DNA of 40,606 bases from Patescibacteria group bacterium. GTDB lineage: Bacteria; Patescibacteriota; Patescibacteriia; UBA11705; JABHMO01. Below, piece by piece: positions 26,151-34,174 of this stretch; positions within the stretch are counted from its first letter, which is position 1, and each line of letters begins with the position of its first letter. The stretch spans positions 1 through 40,606 of the forward strand of contig JAHIRY010000024.1 of NCBI GenBank assembly GCA_018818405.1, written 5' to 3'. The notes below the pieces were generated by a model. That model ran no database searches. It was given only the letters and a program-made list of their open reading frames with translations, and was not told where the DNA came from. Position numbers and translations under genes: made by a program.

Positions 26151-26198
26151 TTATAATGTTAATAATTTTAACAATCATCAACTCTATTGCTTTATCTC

Positions 26199-26222
26199 AA
26201 AAAAACTCCCACTTTCGTGGGA
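26199..26222 (-). terminator. intrinsic terminator of the GIY-YIG gene
   Basis: In minus sense TCCCAC / GTGGGA with a GAAA tetraloop is followed by GTTTTTTT. It starts only four bases after the stop codon of the gene at 26226. Confidence 0.88.
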
Positions 26223-26225
26223 ATT

Positions 26226-26501
26226 TCAGAAAATCTTGTTCTTTGGCAACTCCAAATATTCTTTCAACATGCTCCGCAGGGTTGTTCGCCCCTTTGACGT
26301 CTTTAGATATTTTTCCCGGCGCAAAGCATCATATTTATTTAAATACGCTTCGTAAAAAATTAATTTTAAAGGCAACCTAGGTTTTGTTGCAAAAACCTCT
26401 CCGCGAAAATGGCTACCGATTCGTTGCCTCAAGTCTCCTGTAAAACCGACATAAAAACCATTGTCCTTTTCACTTAATAATATATAGACATAATAAAACA
26501 T
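26226..26501 (-). CDS. GIY-YIG domain protein (UvrC-N/YhbQ-like)
   Basis: The start chosen is ATG at 26501 (91 residues, MFYYVYILLSEKDNGFYVGF); ATG at 26507 is an alternative. Longer versions would begin inside the terminator at 26518-26546. The GIY-YIG motif is YVYILL followed by FYVGFT, then DLRQRIGSHF with the catalytic-type arginine and histidine, and ALRREKYLKTSKGRT at the end. Small stand-alone members are common in small genomes; nuclease activity is expected from the fold but the role is unknown. A TATACT lies eight bases upstream, so the mRNA may be leaderless. Confidence 0.85.
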   Translation of the reverse strand: MFYYVYILLSEKDNGFYVGFTGDLRQRIGSHFRGEVFATKPRLPLKLIFYEAYLNKYDALRREKYLKTSKGRTTLRSMLKEYLELPKNKIF

Positions 26502-26517
26502 ATACATTAAGTATAAC

Positions 26518-26546
26518 AAAAAACAGTGTTTAAAACACTGTTTTTT
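26518..26546. terminator. bidirectional terminator after tRNA-Asn
   Basis: The near-perfect palindrome AAAAAACAGTGTTT / AAACACTGTTTTTT forms a stem with T-runs on both strands. On the minus strand it follows the tRNA-Asn transcript by about 60 bases. Confidence 0.88.
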
Positions 26547-26584
26547 GGGCACAATCTCGTACTGCCGGCGAAGCGCTTGGCTCC

Positions 26585-26608
26585 GCCAGGCACCAGACGG
26601 TGCCTGGC
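26585..26608 (-). other. trailer hairpin that includes the tRNA-Asn CCA end
   Basis: In minus sense GCCAGGCACC / GGTGCCTGGC is a perfect ten-pair stem with the loop GTCT. Its first four bases are the discriminator G and the encoded CCA of the tRNA. No T-run follows, so it is not a terminator. Confidence 0.8.
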
Positions 26609-26679
26609 TCCGCGGGTGGGGTTCGAACCCACGACCAATGGATTAACAGTCCACTGCTCTACCGCTGAGCTACCGCGGA
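26605..26679 (-). tRNA. tRNA-Asn (anticodon GTT), CCA encoded
   Basis: The cloverleaf is complete: acceptor TCCGCGG / CCGCGGA, D arm GCTC / GAGC, anticodon arm GTGGA-CTGTTAA-TCCAT with GTT, a short variable loop and the T arm GTGGG-TTCGAAC-CCCAC. The discriminator G and CCA are encoded. It has its own promoter 30 bases upstream, directly after rpoD. Confidence 0.97.
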
Positions 26680-26708
26680 ACACAGTCCGTCAGAGACGGA
26701 CTTTTTGT

Positions 26709-26736
26709 ATTATAGCAGAAAATTTTAATAATTCAA
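26709..26736 (-). promoter_or_regulatory. promoter of tRNA-Asn
   Basis: In minus sense TTGAAT (26731-26736), 16 bases, TATAAT (26709-26714). The short leader contains the perfect hairpin AGTCCGTC / GACGGACT (loop TCT) just before the tRNA 5' end. Confidence 0.8.
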
Positions 26737-26737
26737 G

Positions 26738-28075
26738 CTAGTAATCTCGCAACCTTTCAATGCCCGGCAATTGCTGAATTTTCTCCAAAGATTTGGCTTC
26801 AATCTGGCGGATGCGCTCGCGAGTGACATCGAATTCCTGGCCGACCTCTTCCAAAGTGTGCGCCACGCCGTCAATCAAGCCGAAACGCATTTCCAGAATT
26901 TTTTGCTCGCGCGGAGAAAGTTCTCTGATGATTTGCTTCACATAATCCTTTAACAATTGCAGAGCGGCCGAACGGTCGGGACTGACATTTTTCACATCTT
27001 CGATAAAATCTTCCAGCGTGCTGTCCTCGTCTTCATCGCCGACAGATGTTTCGAGAGAAATCGTTTCCTGCGAAATTTTCATGATATAGCGGACTTTTGC
27101 AACCTCTTCATCCATTTCCGCGGCAATTTCCTCGGGCAACGGTTCTCGTCCCAAATCCTGAATCAATCGTCGCTCGATCTGCTGAAACTTGTTGATCGTC
27201 TCCACCATGTGAACCGGAATTCTGATTGTTCTCGACTGATCAGCCAGCGCGCGCGTGATCGCCTGCCGGATCCACCAAGTGGCGTAAGTGGAAAATTTGT
27301 AGCCTTTTCTGTATTCGAATTTTTCAACCGCTCGAAACAATCCGATGTTTCCTTCCTGAATCAAATCCAGCAAAGACAAACTCTTGCCCACAAACCTCTT
27401 TGCAATGGAAACAACCAAACGAAGATTCGCTTCGATCAGCCTAGACCTGGCTTCCTGCTCTCCTTTTTCATTTCTCTTTGCCAGAGCCAGCTCTTCATCT
27501 CCTTTCAAAAGAGGAACTTTGCCGATCTCGCGCAAATACATCTGAATGGAATCAGCGGACAATTCCGGAACTTCCATTCGCAATCTGTCCTGCGAAGTAA
27601 TGCCGACTTTGGCCAAAATTTTCTCGCGATCTTCCTGGCGGCCGAGAATTCCGCCGCGCACTTCCACGATCTGAATGCCCAAACCGTCCAGATCATCCAG
27701 AAATTCTTCGTAGTTGTCCGCGTAATCCTCGACATTTTGAAAAACATGAATCACTTCTTCTTCGGTCAAAAATCCGCGCTGTTTTCCTTTTTCAACCAGC
27801 CGCTTTACCAACAATTCTTCCGGCGGTTCCGCTTTGACGCGGCGAACGCGCGGTTCGACTTTTCTCGCTTTTGGCGCCGGTTTTTGCTTTTTCCCTCTGA
27901 CAATTTTTCTGGAAGAAGCTCTTGGAGCTCTTCTAGCTGTCTTTGTGACACGCTTTGAAACAGCTTTGGCAGCTGTTTTTTTTGCGCCCGAACTTCTGTT
28001 GGAAACTCGAGCTTTCACGGTTTTAACCGCTTTTTTAATTGTCCGCTTAGCCTGAGAGGCTCTTTTCTTTATCAT
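26738..28075 (-). CDS. rpoD: primary sigma factor RpoD/SigA with histone-H1-like N-terminal tail
   Basis: The protein has 445 residues. Region 1.1-like sequence starts at about 88 ([21 protein letters not shown]), region 1.2 is [15 protein letters not shown], region 2 includes [28 protein letters not shown] and [14 protein letters not shown], and region 4 is [19 protein letters not shown] with [12 protein letters not shown]. These match the consensus -10 and -35 elements seen around it. The first 80 or so residues are almost entirely K, R, A, S, T, V and P (for example [34 protein letters not shown]), like a histone H1 tail. The gene follows dnaG by two bases. Confidence 0.96.
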   Translation of the reverse strand: MIKKRASQAKRTIKKAVKTVKARVSNRSSGAKKTAAKAVSKRVTKTARRAPRASSRKIVRGKKQKPAPKARKVEPRVRRVKAEPPEELLVKRLVEKGKQRGFLTEEEVIHVFQNVEDYADNYEEFLDDLDGLGIQIVEVRGGILGRQEDREKILAKVGITSQDRLRMEVPELSADSIQMYLREIGKVPLLKGDEELALAKRNEKGEQEARSRLIEANLRLVVSIAKRFVGKSLSLLDLIQEGNIGLFRAVEKFEYRKGYKFSTYATWWIRQAITRALADQSRTIRIPVHMVETINKFQQIERRLIQDLGREPLPEEIAAEMDEEVAKVRYIMKISQETISLETSVGDEDEDSTLEDFIEDVKNVSPDRSAALQLLKDYVKQIIRELSPREQKILEMRFGLIDGVAHTLEEVGQEFDVTRERIRQIEAKSLEKIQQLPGIERLRDY

Positions 28076-28077
28076 AA

Positions 28078-29865
28078 TTATTTTAAATCCGACAATTGTT
28101 CTGAAAAATATTGGATTTGTTTCAATAAAGTCTGTTCCAATTCCCTGTCATTGCTCTTTTCCGCGGTTGCCAATAATTGATTCGCTTCTTTCATTTTCCT
28201 ATGCAAAAAATTGATTTTAAAAGTTTTTATCAGAGCGCCCAATTCGAGCCGAAGCGTTTCCGCGTCAAATCCTTCGTAAATTTTATCAATATAAATAATA
28301 AGACTATTAAGATAGCTTTGGTTCAACCCTAATTCTTTTTTTGATAACTCATCGATTAAAACATTTTTGTTTAGATCGTCCTTGAATTTATTATACAAGA
28401 TAATCAAATTCTTGTAAATATCCCGATGTTCGGGCTCGGCAAAAACTTCTCCATTCAAATAGTCCTGAGAATAAGCGATCAATTGCGGAAAATTGAAAAG
28501 AATCGTCAAAATTCTCTGGCCGTGCAATTTTTCCTTTGAACTGATTTCCGGTTTTGCCGGAGGAAGCGGTTTATTCTGATTCGCCGTTTTCGCGGGAAGC
28601 TGATTATTTTTTCGAATGCCTTCGCGCAAAATATTTTCGGAAATATCCAGTTTTGACGCCAATTTCTTCAGCCAATGTTCATGCTCGATTTTATTTTTCA
28701 ATTTTGAAATTTCACTCATTATCTTTTCCGCCGATTTCTTTTTCTTGTTAATATCAGCGAGAGCTTCGTCCGTCAAATATCTGTCAAAATAAAATTGCAT
28801 TGCCAGCTTTGCCTGTTTCAAGGACGCGCTCCAGAGCGCCGGATCTTTTTTGATGCATTCATCCGGATCTTTCCCGAAAATCACTTTCACCACTTTTATA
28901 TTCATTTCCGCGGCAAATAGCAAATCAATCGTTCGTTCAGCCGCGATCTGTCCGGCGGAATCCTGATCAAAACAAAGCGCGATATTTTCCGTATATCTTT
29001 TTATCATGTTGATCTGGTCAACGGAAAGCGCGGTTCCGGAACAAGCGACAACATTTTTACTGCCAGCTTCGTGGCATGTCACAGCATCCATGTTTCCTTC
29101 CACCACAATCGCGTAATTCTGCCGGCGAATCGCTTGTTTTGCTTTGTCGAGCGCGTACAATATTTCTCCTTTGTGATAAATCGGACTTTCCGGCGTATTC
29201 ACATATTTGGCTGCTTCGTCTTTTTTCATTGTTCTGCCGGTGAAGCCGACGACATTGCCGTGAACATTTTGAATCGGAAACATCAGGCGATCGCGAAATC
29301 GATCGTAATAGCCGCGGCCGTTTTCTTTTTTTACGGTGAGTCCGGCTTGGAATATTTCGGTTTCAGTAAATCCCCTGTCCGACAAAAATTTTGACAAATC
29401 ATCCCATGAATCAACCGCGTAGCCGATTTTAAAAGTTTGCAAAGTTTCCGGCAAAATTTTCCTATTGTTCACATATTCCAATGCATTCTTCCCACAGTCA
29501 GAATGCAAACATTTCTGCCAATACGCTGATGTAATATCGCAAATATCAATCAGCCTATTTTTTATATTGCTGACGCGCGGATCAAATCGTTCCAATTGCA
29601 CGCCCGCTTTTTGCGCCAAAATTTTCAGGGCTTCGGCAAATTCGATATTTTCCATTTTCTGAATAAAAGTAAAAATATCTCCGCCTTCATTGCAACCGAA
29701 ACAATGCCAAAACTGCCGATCCGGATTGACCATGAACGAAGGCGTTTTTTCATTATGAAAAGGACAACAGCCTTTCCAATTAACGCCGGCTTTTTTCAAT
29801 GGAACATATTCCATGATAACGGAAATAATATCCAGTTTTTGTTTTATTTCTTCTACATTGTCCAT
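28078..29865 (-). CDS. dnaG: DNA primase DnaG
   Basis: DnaG makes RNA primers at the replication fork. The protein has 595 residues. The CHC2-type zinc domain is [12 protein letters not shown] with [10 protein letters not shown] (about 33-62), followed by the catalytic core ([17 protein letters not shown]) and the TOPRIM residues [15 protein letters not shown] and CFDQDSAGQ. The C-terminal helical region (from about 440) would contact the DnaB helicase. It precedes rpoD in the same operon, like part of the classic macromolecular-synthesis operon, but rpsU was not seen. Confidence 0.96.
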   Translation of the reverse strand: MDNVEEIKQKLDIISVIMEYVPLKKAGVNWKGCCPFHNEKTPSFMVNPDRQFWHCFGCNEGGDIFTFIQKMENIEFAEALKILAQKAGVQLERFDPRVSNIKNRLIDICDITSAYWQKCLHSDCGKNALEYVNNRKILPETLQTFKIGYAVDSWDDLSKFLSDRGFTETEIFQAGLTVKKENGRGYYDRFRDRLMFPIQNVHGNVVGFTGRTMKKDEAAKYVNTPESPIYHKGEILYALDKAKQAIRRQNYAIVVEGNMDAVTCHEAGSKNVVACSGTALSVDQINMIKRYTENIALCFDQDSAGQIAAERTIDLLFAAEMNIKVVKVIFGKDPDECIKKDPALWSASLKQAKLAMQFYFDRYLTDEALADINKKKKSAEKIMSEISKLKNKIEHEHWLKKLASKLDISENILREGIRKNNQLPAKTANQNKPLPPAKPEISSKEKLHGQRILTILFNFPQLIAYSQDYLNGEVFAEPEHRDIYKNLIILYNKFKDDLNKNVLIDELSKKELGLNQSYLNSLIIYIDKIYEGFDAETLRLELGALIKTFKINFLHRKMKEANQLLATAEKSNDRELEQTLLKQIQYFSEQLSDLK

Positions 29866-29917
29866 TTTAAAATTTGAAAATTTTTAATCGGAAATCAATA
29901 TCATAATTTAATCCACA

Positions 29918-29946
29918 ATTACAGCGCGATTATAATGTGTTATAAT
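29918..29946 (+). promoter_or_regulatory. candidate promoter of the DUF1003 gene
   Basis: ATTACA (29918-29923), 17 bases, TATAAT (29941-29946). A second TATAAT at 29931-29936 is an alternative. The start codon is 29 bases further on. Confidence 0.55.
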
Positions 29947-29975
29947 TTTAACAGAAATAATGCTTAAATCAACCG

Positions 29976-30398
29976 ATGCAAAAATCAAACATTCCAAATA
30001 AATTAAAAAATGCCAAGTGTTCGCAGAAAAGCGGACAACCGCAAATGCCGAGAGAAAAATTGACAGTCGGACAAAAAGCGGCTGATGTTATTACAACTTT
30101 TGGAGGAAGCTGGAAATTCATCATTATTGTTCTGAGTTATATCGGACTCTGGATTGTGGTAAATTCAATTCCCTGGGAATACAAATGGGACAAGTGGCCG
30201 TTCATCATGCTAAATTTGACTTTGTCCTGCCTGGCCGCTATGCAAGCGCCGATCATTCTCATGAGCCAGAAACGAGGCAATGAACGCGACCGGCTGAATC
30301 AACGCTATGATTATCTGGTGAACAGAAAAGCGGAACGGGAAATAAGCACTATAATGAAAGACCTGAAAAAAATAAAAAAGCGGCTTGATCTCACTTAA
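29976..30398 (+). CDS. DUF1003-family membrane protein
   Basis: The 140-residue product has a polar N-terminus, then TTFGGSWKFIIIVLSYIGLWIVVNS (helix at about 47-70), a short loop and FIMLNLTLSCLAAMQAPIILMSQ (helix at about 83-106). The GSW, the LNL-LS-AA-QAPII-MSQ segment and the following RGNERDR are the family hallmarks. The C-terminus is a basic coiled-coil segment in the cytoplasm. The function of DUF1003 proteins is unknown. Its stop overlaps the stop of the convergent gene at 30395 by four bases. Confidence 0.88.
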   Translation: MQKSNIPNKLKNAKCSQKSGQPQMPREKLTVGQKAADVITTFGGSWKFIIIVLSYIGLWIVVNSIPWEYKWDKWPFIMLNLTLSCLAAMQAPIILMSQKRGNERDRLNQRYDYLVNRKAEREISTIMKDLKKIKKRLDLT

Positions 30399-30709
30399 TT
30401 TTTTGAATCAAAAATTTGTTTTATCATTGAAGTGATTCGGCGCGCTTCATTTTCCACGGTTTCACCGTCATATTCTCCCGCGTGCGCGGACGAGCCTTCA
30501 TACGAAGGCTTTTTTTGATCAAGATGCAGATTGACTTCAAAATAATTTTCAAAATCATTGAGATACGCGTGAAAGCGCGGATAAAAACCCGAACCCAGCC
30601 GGCGGGCATAGCTCAATTCCGTCGCATTCGGATCGCGCACTTCGCCATAACCGCAACGCCGAATTAATTCTCCGGCTTTGAATCCATTGTAAGGAAATTT
30701 AAATTTCAT
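30395..30709 (-). CDS. hypothetical protein, 104 residues
   Basis: The frame is intact and fills the space between the convergent DUF1003 gene and a divergent promoter region, which supports it. The protein begins MKFKFPYNGFKAGELIRRCGY and contains YARRLGSGFYPRFHAYL, FENYFEVNLHLDQKKPSYEG and an acidic, histidine-containing stretch (SSAHAGEYDGETVENE), then a helix. It looks soluble and globular, rich in aromatic residues. I do not recognise the family. A metal- or nucleic-acid-binding role would be a guess. Confidence 0.7.
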   Translation of the reverse strand: MKFKFPYNGFKAGELIRRCGYGEVRDPNATELSYARRLGSGFYPRFHAYLNDFENYFEVNLHLDQKKPSYEGSSAHAGEYDGETVENEARRITSMIKQIFDSKN

Positions 30710-30740
30710 AAAAAAATTGATTAATATTGCAAATAAATAA

Positions 30741-30772
30741 TTGACATTCGCGATTCTATAGAGGAATATATT
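30741..30772 (+). promoter_or_regulatory. candidate promoter of the 94-residue coiled-coil gene
   Basis: TTGACA at 30741-30746 is a perfect -35. The -10 is ambiguous: AATATA after 18 bases or TATATT after 20. An AAAGGAGA site lies before the ATG at 30803. Confidence 0.5.
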
Positions 30773-30802
30773 ATTGTAATCAAAGGCAAAAGGAGAAAAG
30801 CG

Positions 30803-31087
30803 ATGACTGAATCAACGGATAAAAAGTCATGGAAACGATTTATTCCGGGCTGGTCATATCTCAAACGGCGCAAGGAGGAAAAAGAACTGGCGGGAAAAAG
30901 GGCGGATGAAGCGAGTGAGATGGAAATCGCCAGGCAACAAAAAGAGAATAATGAAATGCGCAAAAAGTTGCATTGGTTCAAACTGCAAATCAGACTGGCA
31001 AACAACCGCGGCGATTCGGAAAAAGTGGCTGAACTGGAAAAACAGCAAAGACTGTTTTTTGAAAAAGCGCTGGGAAAATTGAAATGA
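30803..31087 (+). CDS. small charged coiled-coil protein, 94 residues
   Basis: It starts at ATG 30803 with a good ribosome-binding site (AAAGGAGA). The product is rich in K, E, R and A (KRRKEEKELAGKRADEASEMEIARQQKENNEMRKKLHWFKLQ) and would be one long amphipathic helix from about residue 20 to the end. The N-terminus has an aromatic patch (SWKRFIPGWSYL). No known domain. It has its own promoter and terminator. It might be a structural or adaptor protein; this is only inferred from helix propensity. Confidence 0.72.
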   Translation: MTESTDKKSWKRFIPGWSYLKRRKEEKELAGKRADEASEMEIARQQKENNEMRKKLHWFKLQIRLANNRGDSEKVAELEKQQRLFFEKALGKLK

Positions 31088-31100
31088 CCGCAAAAAATCG

Positions 31101-31129
31101 AGCGCGCTTACATGTAGGCGCGCTTTTTT
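31101..31129. terminator. bidirectional terminator between convergent genes
   Basis: AGCGCGC / GCGCGCT form a seven-pair GC stem whose loop contains the palindrome TACATGTA. TTTTTT follows on the plus strand and CGATTTTTT on the minus strand. It serves the gene ending at 31087 (+) and the one ending at 31132 (-). Confidence 0.92.
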
Positions 31130-31131
31130 CA

Positions 31132-31305
31132 TTATTTCAGGCAAGGAGTTTCCGGCTGAGGCGCAGACGGATGTCCGTGTTTTATCCACTCGCCGTTCTT
31201 GCAGATCCAAGTATCCTCTCCGGTCACAAATCGAACTGTGATCAAAATTCCGAAAAGAAGGATGACGGAGAAAATTATTATTAAAACCAAATGTCTTTTT
31301 GTCAT
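31132..31305 (-). CDS. 57-residue membrane-anchored protein with paired cysteines
   Basis: Read from ATG 31305 to TAA at 31132: an N-terminal MTKRH, a hydrophobic helix (LVLIIIFSVILLFGILITV), then a short outer part WICKNGEWIKHGHPSAP and a final cysteine in ETPCLK. The W-x-C-x-NGEW-x-KHG-x-PSAP-P-x3-C pattern is regular enough to suggest selection. It starts ten bases after the kamA stop and ends right before the shared terminator, so it is the distal gene of that operon. I cannot assign a function; the two cysteines may form a disulfide or bind a ligand outside the membrane. Confidence 0.72.
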   Translation of the reverse strand: MTKRHLVLIIIFSVILLFGILITVRFVTGEDTWICKNGEWIKHGHPSAPQPETPCLK

Positions 31306-31315
31306 ATTATTTTTT

Positions 31316-32443
31316 TTATTCTATTGCCTGCAAATATTCAAAACTTTTTCCTTCGTAATTTTTCAATTTCACTTTTTCCTCGCTTATTTCTTCAATGTAT
31401 TTCGGCATGGCCGGGATTTTTCCTCCGCCGCCGGTCGAATCAATCACATAAGTCGGCACGCCGAGACCGGAAGTAAATCCGCGCAAGGATTTATATATTT
31501 CCAATCCTTTTTCAACTCGCGTGCGGAAATGGTTTGTTCCTTTTACCAAATCAGCCTGGAAAATATAATAAGGCCGAACTCGCATTGACAAAAGTCCTTG
31601 CATCAATTCTTTCATTGTCTGCGGATCATCGTTCACTCCGCGCAATAAAACCGTCTGACAGCCGAGAGGAATTCCCGCGTCAGCCAGCAGAGCGCAGGCG
31701 CGCCGGCTCTCCGCTGTAATTTCATTCGGATGATTGAAATGAGTATTTATGAACAAGGGATGATATTTTTTCAATATTTTGCACAACTCCGGAGAAATTC
31801 TCTGCGGCAAAACACAGGGAATGCGAGTGCCGATGCGAATAATTCCATTTCTCGGATTGATAATTTTAAATACGGCGCTTAAAATCTTTTCCAGCTGATC
31901 ATTCGAAAGCATCAGAGGATCGCCGCCGGAGAGAATAACATCGCGCAATTCGGAATGCCGGGAAATATATTCGAGAGCTTCATTGATTTCCTCATCTGTC
32001 GGCTGTTTTTGCGGATCGCCGACTTTTCTCTTTCTGGTGCAAAATCTGCAATACATGGCGCACCTGTTTGATACTCTAAACAGCACTCGATCAGGATAGC
32101 GATGAGTGAGTAGAGCAGGAATTCCCTCGCGCGATTGGTGTTCAGGCTCTTCATGCAGAGGATCTTCCAGACCGACCTCATCAGTCAATTCTTCGGCGGA
32201 AGGAACGCATTGTTTGTAAATGCCGTCGCCTTTTTCTCTAATCAATGACAAATAATATGAGCTGATGATTGCCGGATATTTCTCGCAAATTTTTGCAATC
32301 TCTAACTTATCAAGGCCGAATTGCTCGGCGATTTCAACTGGAGAGCTTATTGTTTTCGTAACCGTTTCCTGAGCAGGGGAAGGGTCATCTTCGTCTTCTG
32401 AACCCGATTCCGCACAATCCTTTCTTTCAAAGAAAGAAAACAT
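31316..32443 (-). CDS. kamA: L-lysine 2,3-aminomutase family radical SAM enzyme
   Basis: The enzyme converts lysine to beta-lysine using SAM, a 4Fe-4S cluster and PLP. The protein has 375 residues. The cluster motif is CAMYCRFCTRKRKVG. ILSGGDPLML, IRIGTRIPCVLPQRI and HFNHPNEIT are family blocks. The substrate-binding aspartates seen in clostridial lysine aminomutase are present in FQADLVKGTNHFRT and VIDSTGGGGKIP; the GGGGK stretch is in the PLP region. This fits KamA better than E. coli EpmB, which lacks the GGGGK segment. It may supply beta-lysine for the EpmA-type ligase 11 kb away. Confidence 0.93.
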   Translation of the reverse strand: MFSFFERKDCAESGSEDEDDPSPAQETVTKTISSPVEIAEQFGLDKLEIAKICEKYPAIISSYYLSLIREKGDGIYKQCVPSAEELTDEVGLEDPLHEEPEHQSREGIPALLTHRYPDRVLFRVSNRCAMYCRFCTRKRKVGDPQKQPTDEEINEALEYISRHSELRDVILSGGDPLMLSNDQLEKILSAVFKIINPRNGIIRIGTRIPCVLPQRISPELCKILKKYHPLFINTHFNHPNEITAESRRACALLADAGIPLGCQTVLLRGVNDDPQTMKELMQGLLSMRVRPYYIFQADLVKGTNHFRTRVEKGLEIYKSLRGFTSGLGVPTYVIDSTGGGGKIPAMPKYIEEISEEKVKLKNYEGKSFEYLQAIE

Positions 32444-32473
32444 ACTTGTGATTGAATTTACCGCGTAAAGTAA

Positions 32474-32502
32474 ATTGTTTAGTGACGCCGAAAGCGTGTC
32501 AA
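32474..32502 (-). promoter_or_regulatory. candidate promoter of kamA
   Basis: In minus sense a perfect TTGACA (32497-32502) is followed by 17 bases and AACAAT (32474-32479), a weak -10. Further upstream the minus strand has two overlapping TATAAT-like elements, which are an alternative. Confidence 0.5.
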
Positions 32503-32554
32503 TTCCAATTATATTATATTCTATCGAATTTACCAGAGGCTCGCTGTTATTATC

Positions 32555-33040
32555 TTAATTCATTGCGATTCCCCTCGCCCACTCGGCCGCGCGCTTCGCT
32601 TCAGCTTCTTTGTCGTGTTTTAGCGGTTCGCGAAAATCAATCGCTCCGACAAATTCATTTCCCGCCAATCGCTTTTTCATTTTGTTCAATGTTCCGCCCG
32701 GCGCGCCGCCATGACAGCAAAAAAGAGCGATTTTTTTATTTTCCAATTTTACATTTGAAAAAAATGTATTCACCGGCGGAGCATATTTTAAAGCCCAGAC
32801 CGGAGTTCCAAGAAAAACAAGATCATAATCAGCGCAATTTTTTTCCAAAGATTCCAGTTCCGGTTTTCCGCCCATGATCGCTTGTCTGCCGCCCCAAAAA
32901 TATCTGAGAAAACCGCTTGCGGGAACTAATTCTTTTTTTGGTTTCAATTCCAGAATATCAGCGCCGATCGACTCTGCGATTTTTTCTGAAATAAATTTCG
33001 TGTTTCCGTCGAGGGAATAATAAATTACAAGAATTTTCAT
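32555..33040 (-). CDS. flavodoxin-family protein
   Basis: The 161-residue protein begins MKILVIYYSLDGNTKFISEKI. The YYSLDGNTKFI loop would hold the FMN phosphate. VFLGTPVWALKYAPPVNTFF is the second FMN loop, and IALFCCHGGAPGGTLNKM completes the flavin site. This arrangement is seen in flavodoxin-like oxidoreductases related to WrbA-type or FldA-like short proteins. It could carry electrons to radical SAM enzymes such as the kamA product downstream; that is inference from proximity only. The start is one base after the stop of the CYTH gene. Confidence 0.88.
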   Translation of the reverse strand: MKILVIYYSLDGNTKFISEKIAESIGADILELKPKKELVPASGFLRYFWGGRQAIMGGKPELESLEKNCADYDLVFLGTPVWALKYAPPVNTFFSNVKLENKKIALFCCHGGAPGGTLNKMKKRLAGNEFVGAIDFREPLKHDKEAEAKRAAEWARGIAMN

Positions 33041-33041
33041 A

Positions 33042-33623
33042 TTATAAAATGTCGTATTTTACTTCTTGCGGAAAAAGCAGAAGAAACGGATAGCCGACAT
33101 AATTTCTTTTTATTTTTCCACAGCCGATTTTTTTCAGGAGCTCAACCATTTCATCGGTGGTTTTTATCGGATCAACTTTATCATCCTTGCCGATGTATTC
33201 AATCTCCGCGAAATCTCCGAGATTTTTCACTGAATCCATGGTGATTGCAAAATCATTGTAAGTCCAAGTTTTTCTGACTTTTTCCACGACAACCAAAGAT
33301 TTGAAATTCAACGCGGAAAAAATTTTTCGCATTTGTTCCGAACTTTCCACAACCGTTTCATATTCATCGCAATAATCGCTTTTGCCCGCTTCATCAAAAT
33401 ACCAATTTTTGTAATTGATCGAACAATTGCCGTCCGCGTCGCGCAGTCTCAGCCATTCTTTTGCCGGACGCGCTTCGATAAAATCGCGATGCGGCGGAGT
33501 GAAATATTCATCGATCTGGCGCTTTTCTCCGCGAAACACGGCATTGTCTTTCAAAAACAAAAGCAAAGCATCCGGATTTTCAATGTTTACTTGAATTTCT
33601 ATTTCAATATTATTGTTTGCCAT
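33042..33623 (-). CDS. CYTH-domain protein (class IV adenylate cyclase/thiamine-triphosphatase-like)
   Basis: The 193-residue protein begins with IEIEIQVNI, the position of the E-x-E-x-K motif; here the final basic residue is replaced by Q, with E-x-E kept. Other CYTH features are EWLRLRDADG, SINYKNWYFD, DEYETVV, VVEKVRKTWTY, MDSVKNLGDFAEIEYIG and KRNYVGYPF at the end. The alternating charged strands predict the tunnel fold that binds triphosphates with metal ions. Substrate unknown; thiamine triphosphate, inorganic triphosphate or ATP are candidates. It follows the Nudix gene by 16 bases. Confidence 0.86.
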   Translation of the reverse strand: MANNNIEIEIQVNIENPDALLLFLKDNAVFRGEKRQIDEYFTPPHRDFIEARPAKEWLRLRDADGNCSINYKNWYFDEAGKSDYCDEYETVVESSEQMRKIFSALNFKSLVVVEKVRKTWTYNDFAITMDSVKNLGDFAEIEYIGKDDKVDPIKTTDEMVELLKKIGCGKIKRNYVGYPFLLLFPQEVKYDIL

Positions 33624-33639
33624 ATTGTTTTATGAATAA

Positions 33640-34161
33640 TCACTTTTCAATCAATTTTTTCGCTTTTAACAAAAAAATCAAATCCCGTTCTTTTATAAAC
33701 TTTCCAATATAATTATCAGGCCGGTCTTGGCGCAATGTGTTGATCGCCTCGTTCAAGCTCATCCATCGAAGCTCAAAACCATCTGCCAATTCTTCTTCCG
33801 TAAAACCAGGAACGCCCGGTTCGCCGACAAGATTCGTCAAAAAACAATAGGATATTTGCAATTGCTGAAATTGATCGCGATATTCTATGACAACGCCGAA
33901 ACCTTCCGATTGCGATTCAATCTCGCAGCCGGTTTCTTCGCGCGATTCCCTTTTCAACGCAGCGGTAAGATCTTCATTTTCTTCCACTCCGCCGCCGGGC
34001 AATTTGTGATAATTATTTTTTGACACGAAGAGCAAAGCGATTTGATTTTTTTCATTAAACAAAACCGCGCGAACTGCATTCCGCAATTTGTAAACAACTT
34101 CCTTTTTCGTTTCAGGAGCAATGCCAATGTCTTCCTCTGAAATTTCCCGCAATAATTCCAT
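33640..34161 (-). CDS. Nudix hydrolase
   Basis: The 173-residue protein has the Nudix box G-x5-E-x7-RE-x2-EE-x-G in GGGVEENEDLTAALKR followed by ESREETGCE (about 56-80). The core strand before it is VRAVLFNEKNQIALLFVSK. Nudix enzymes cleave nucleoside diphosphates linked to another group; the specificity cannot be told. It follows mscL by 13 bases and precedes the CYTH gene in the same operon. Both products act on phosphoanhydrides, which may reflect a shared clean-up role. Confidence 0.9.
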   Translation of the reverse strand: MELLREISEEDIGIAPETKKEVVYKLRNAVRAVLFNEKNQIALLFVSKNNYHKLPGGGVEENEDLTAALKRESREETGCEIESQSEGFGVVIEYRDQFQQLQISYCFLTNLVGEPGVPGFTEEELADGFELRWMSLNEAINTLRQDRPDNYIGKFIKERDLIFLLKAKKLIEK

Positions 34162-34174
34162 ACGAATGAAAATT

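Noticed and set aside
26685-26706. Plus-strand terminator at AGTCCGTC/GACGGACT-TTTT
   Set aside because: No plus-strand gene precedes it; it fits better as a leader hairpin of tRNA-Asn on the minus strand.
26957-27958. Plus-strand open frame of 333 codons
   Set aside because: It is antisense to rpoD; its composition mirrors the sigma-factor gene and no start signal is present.
31316-32443. EpmB-type aminomutase
   Set aside because: The GGGGK segment and D-x4-G-x2-HFRT arrangement are those of KamA; EpmB from E. coli lacks them. It may still serve EF-P.
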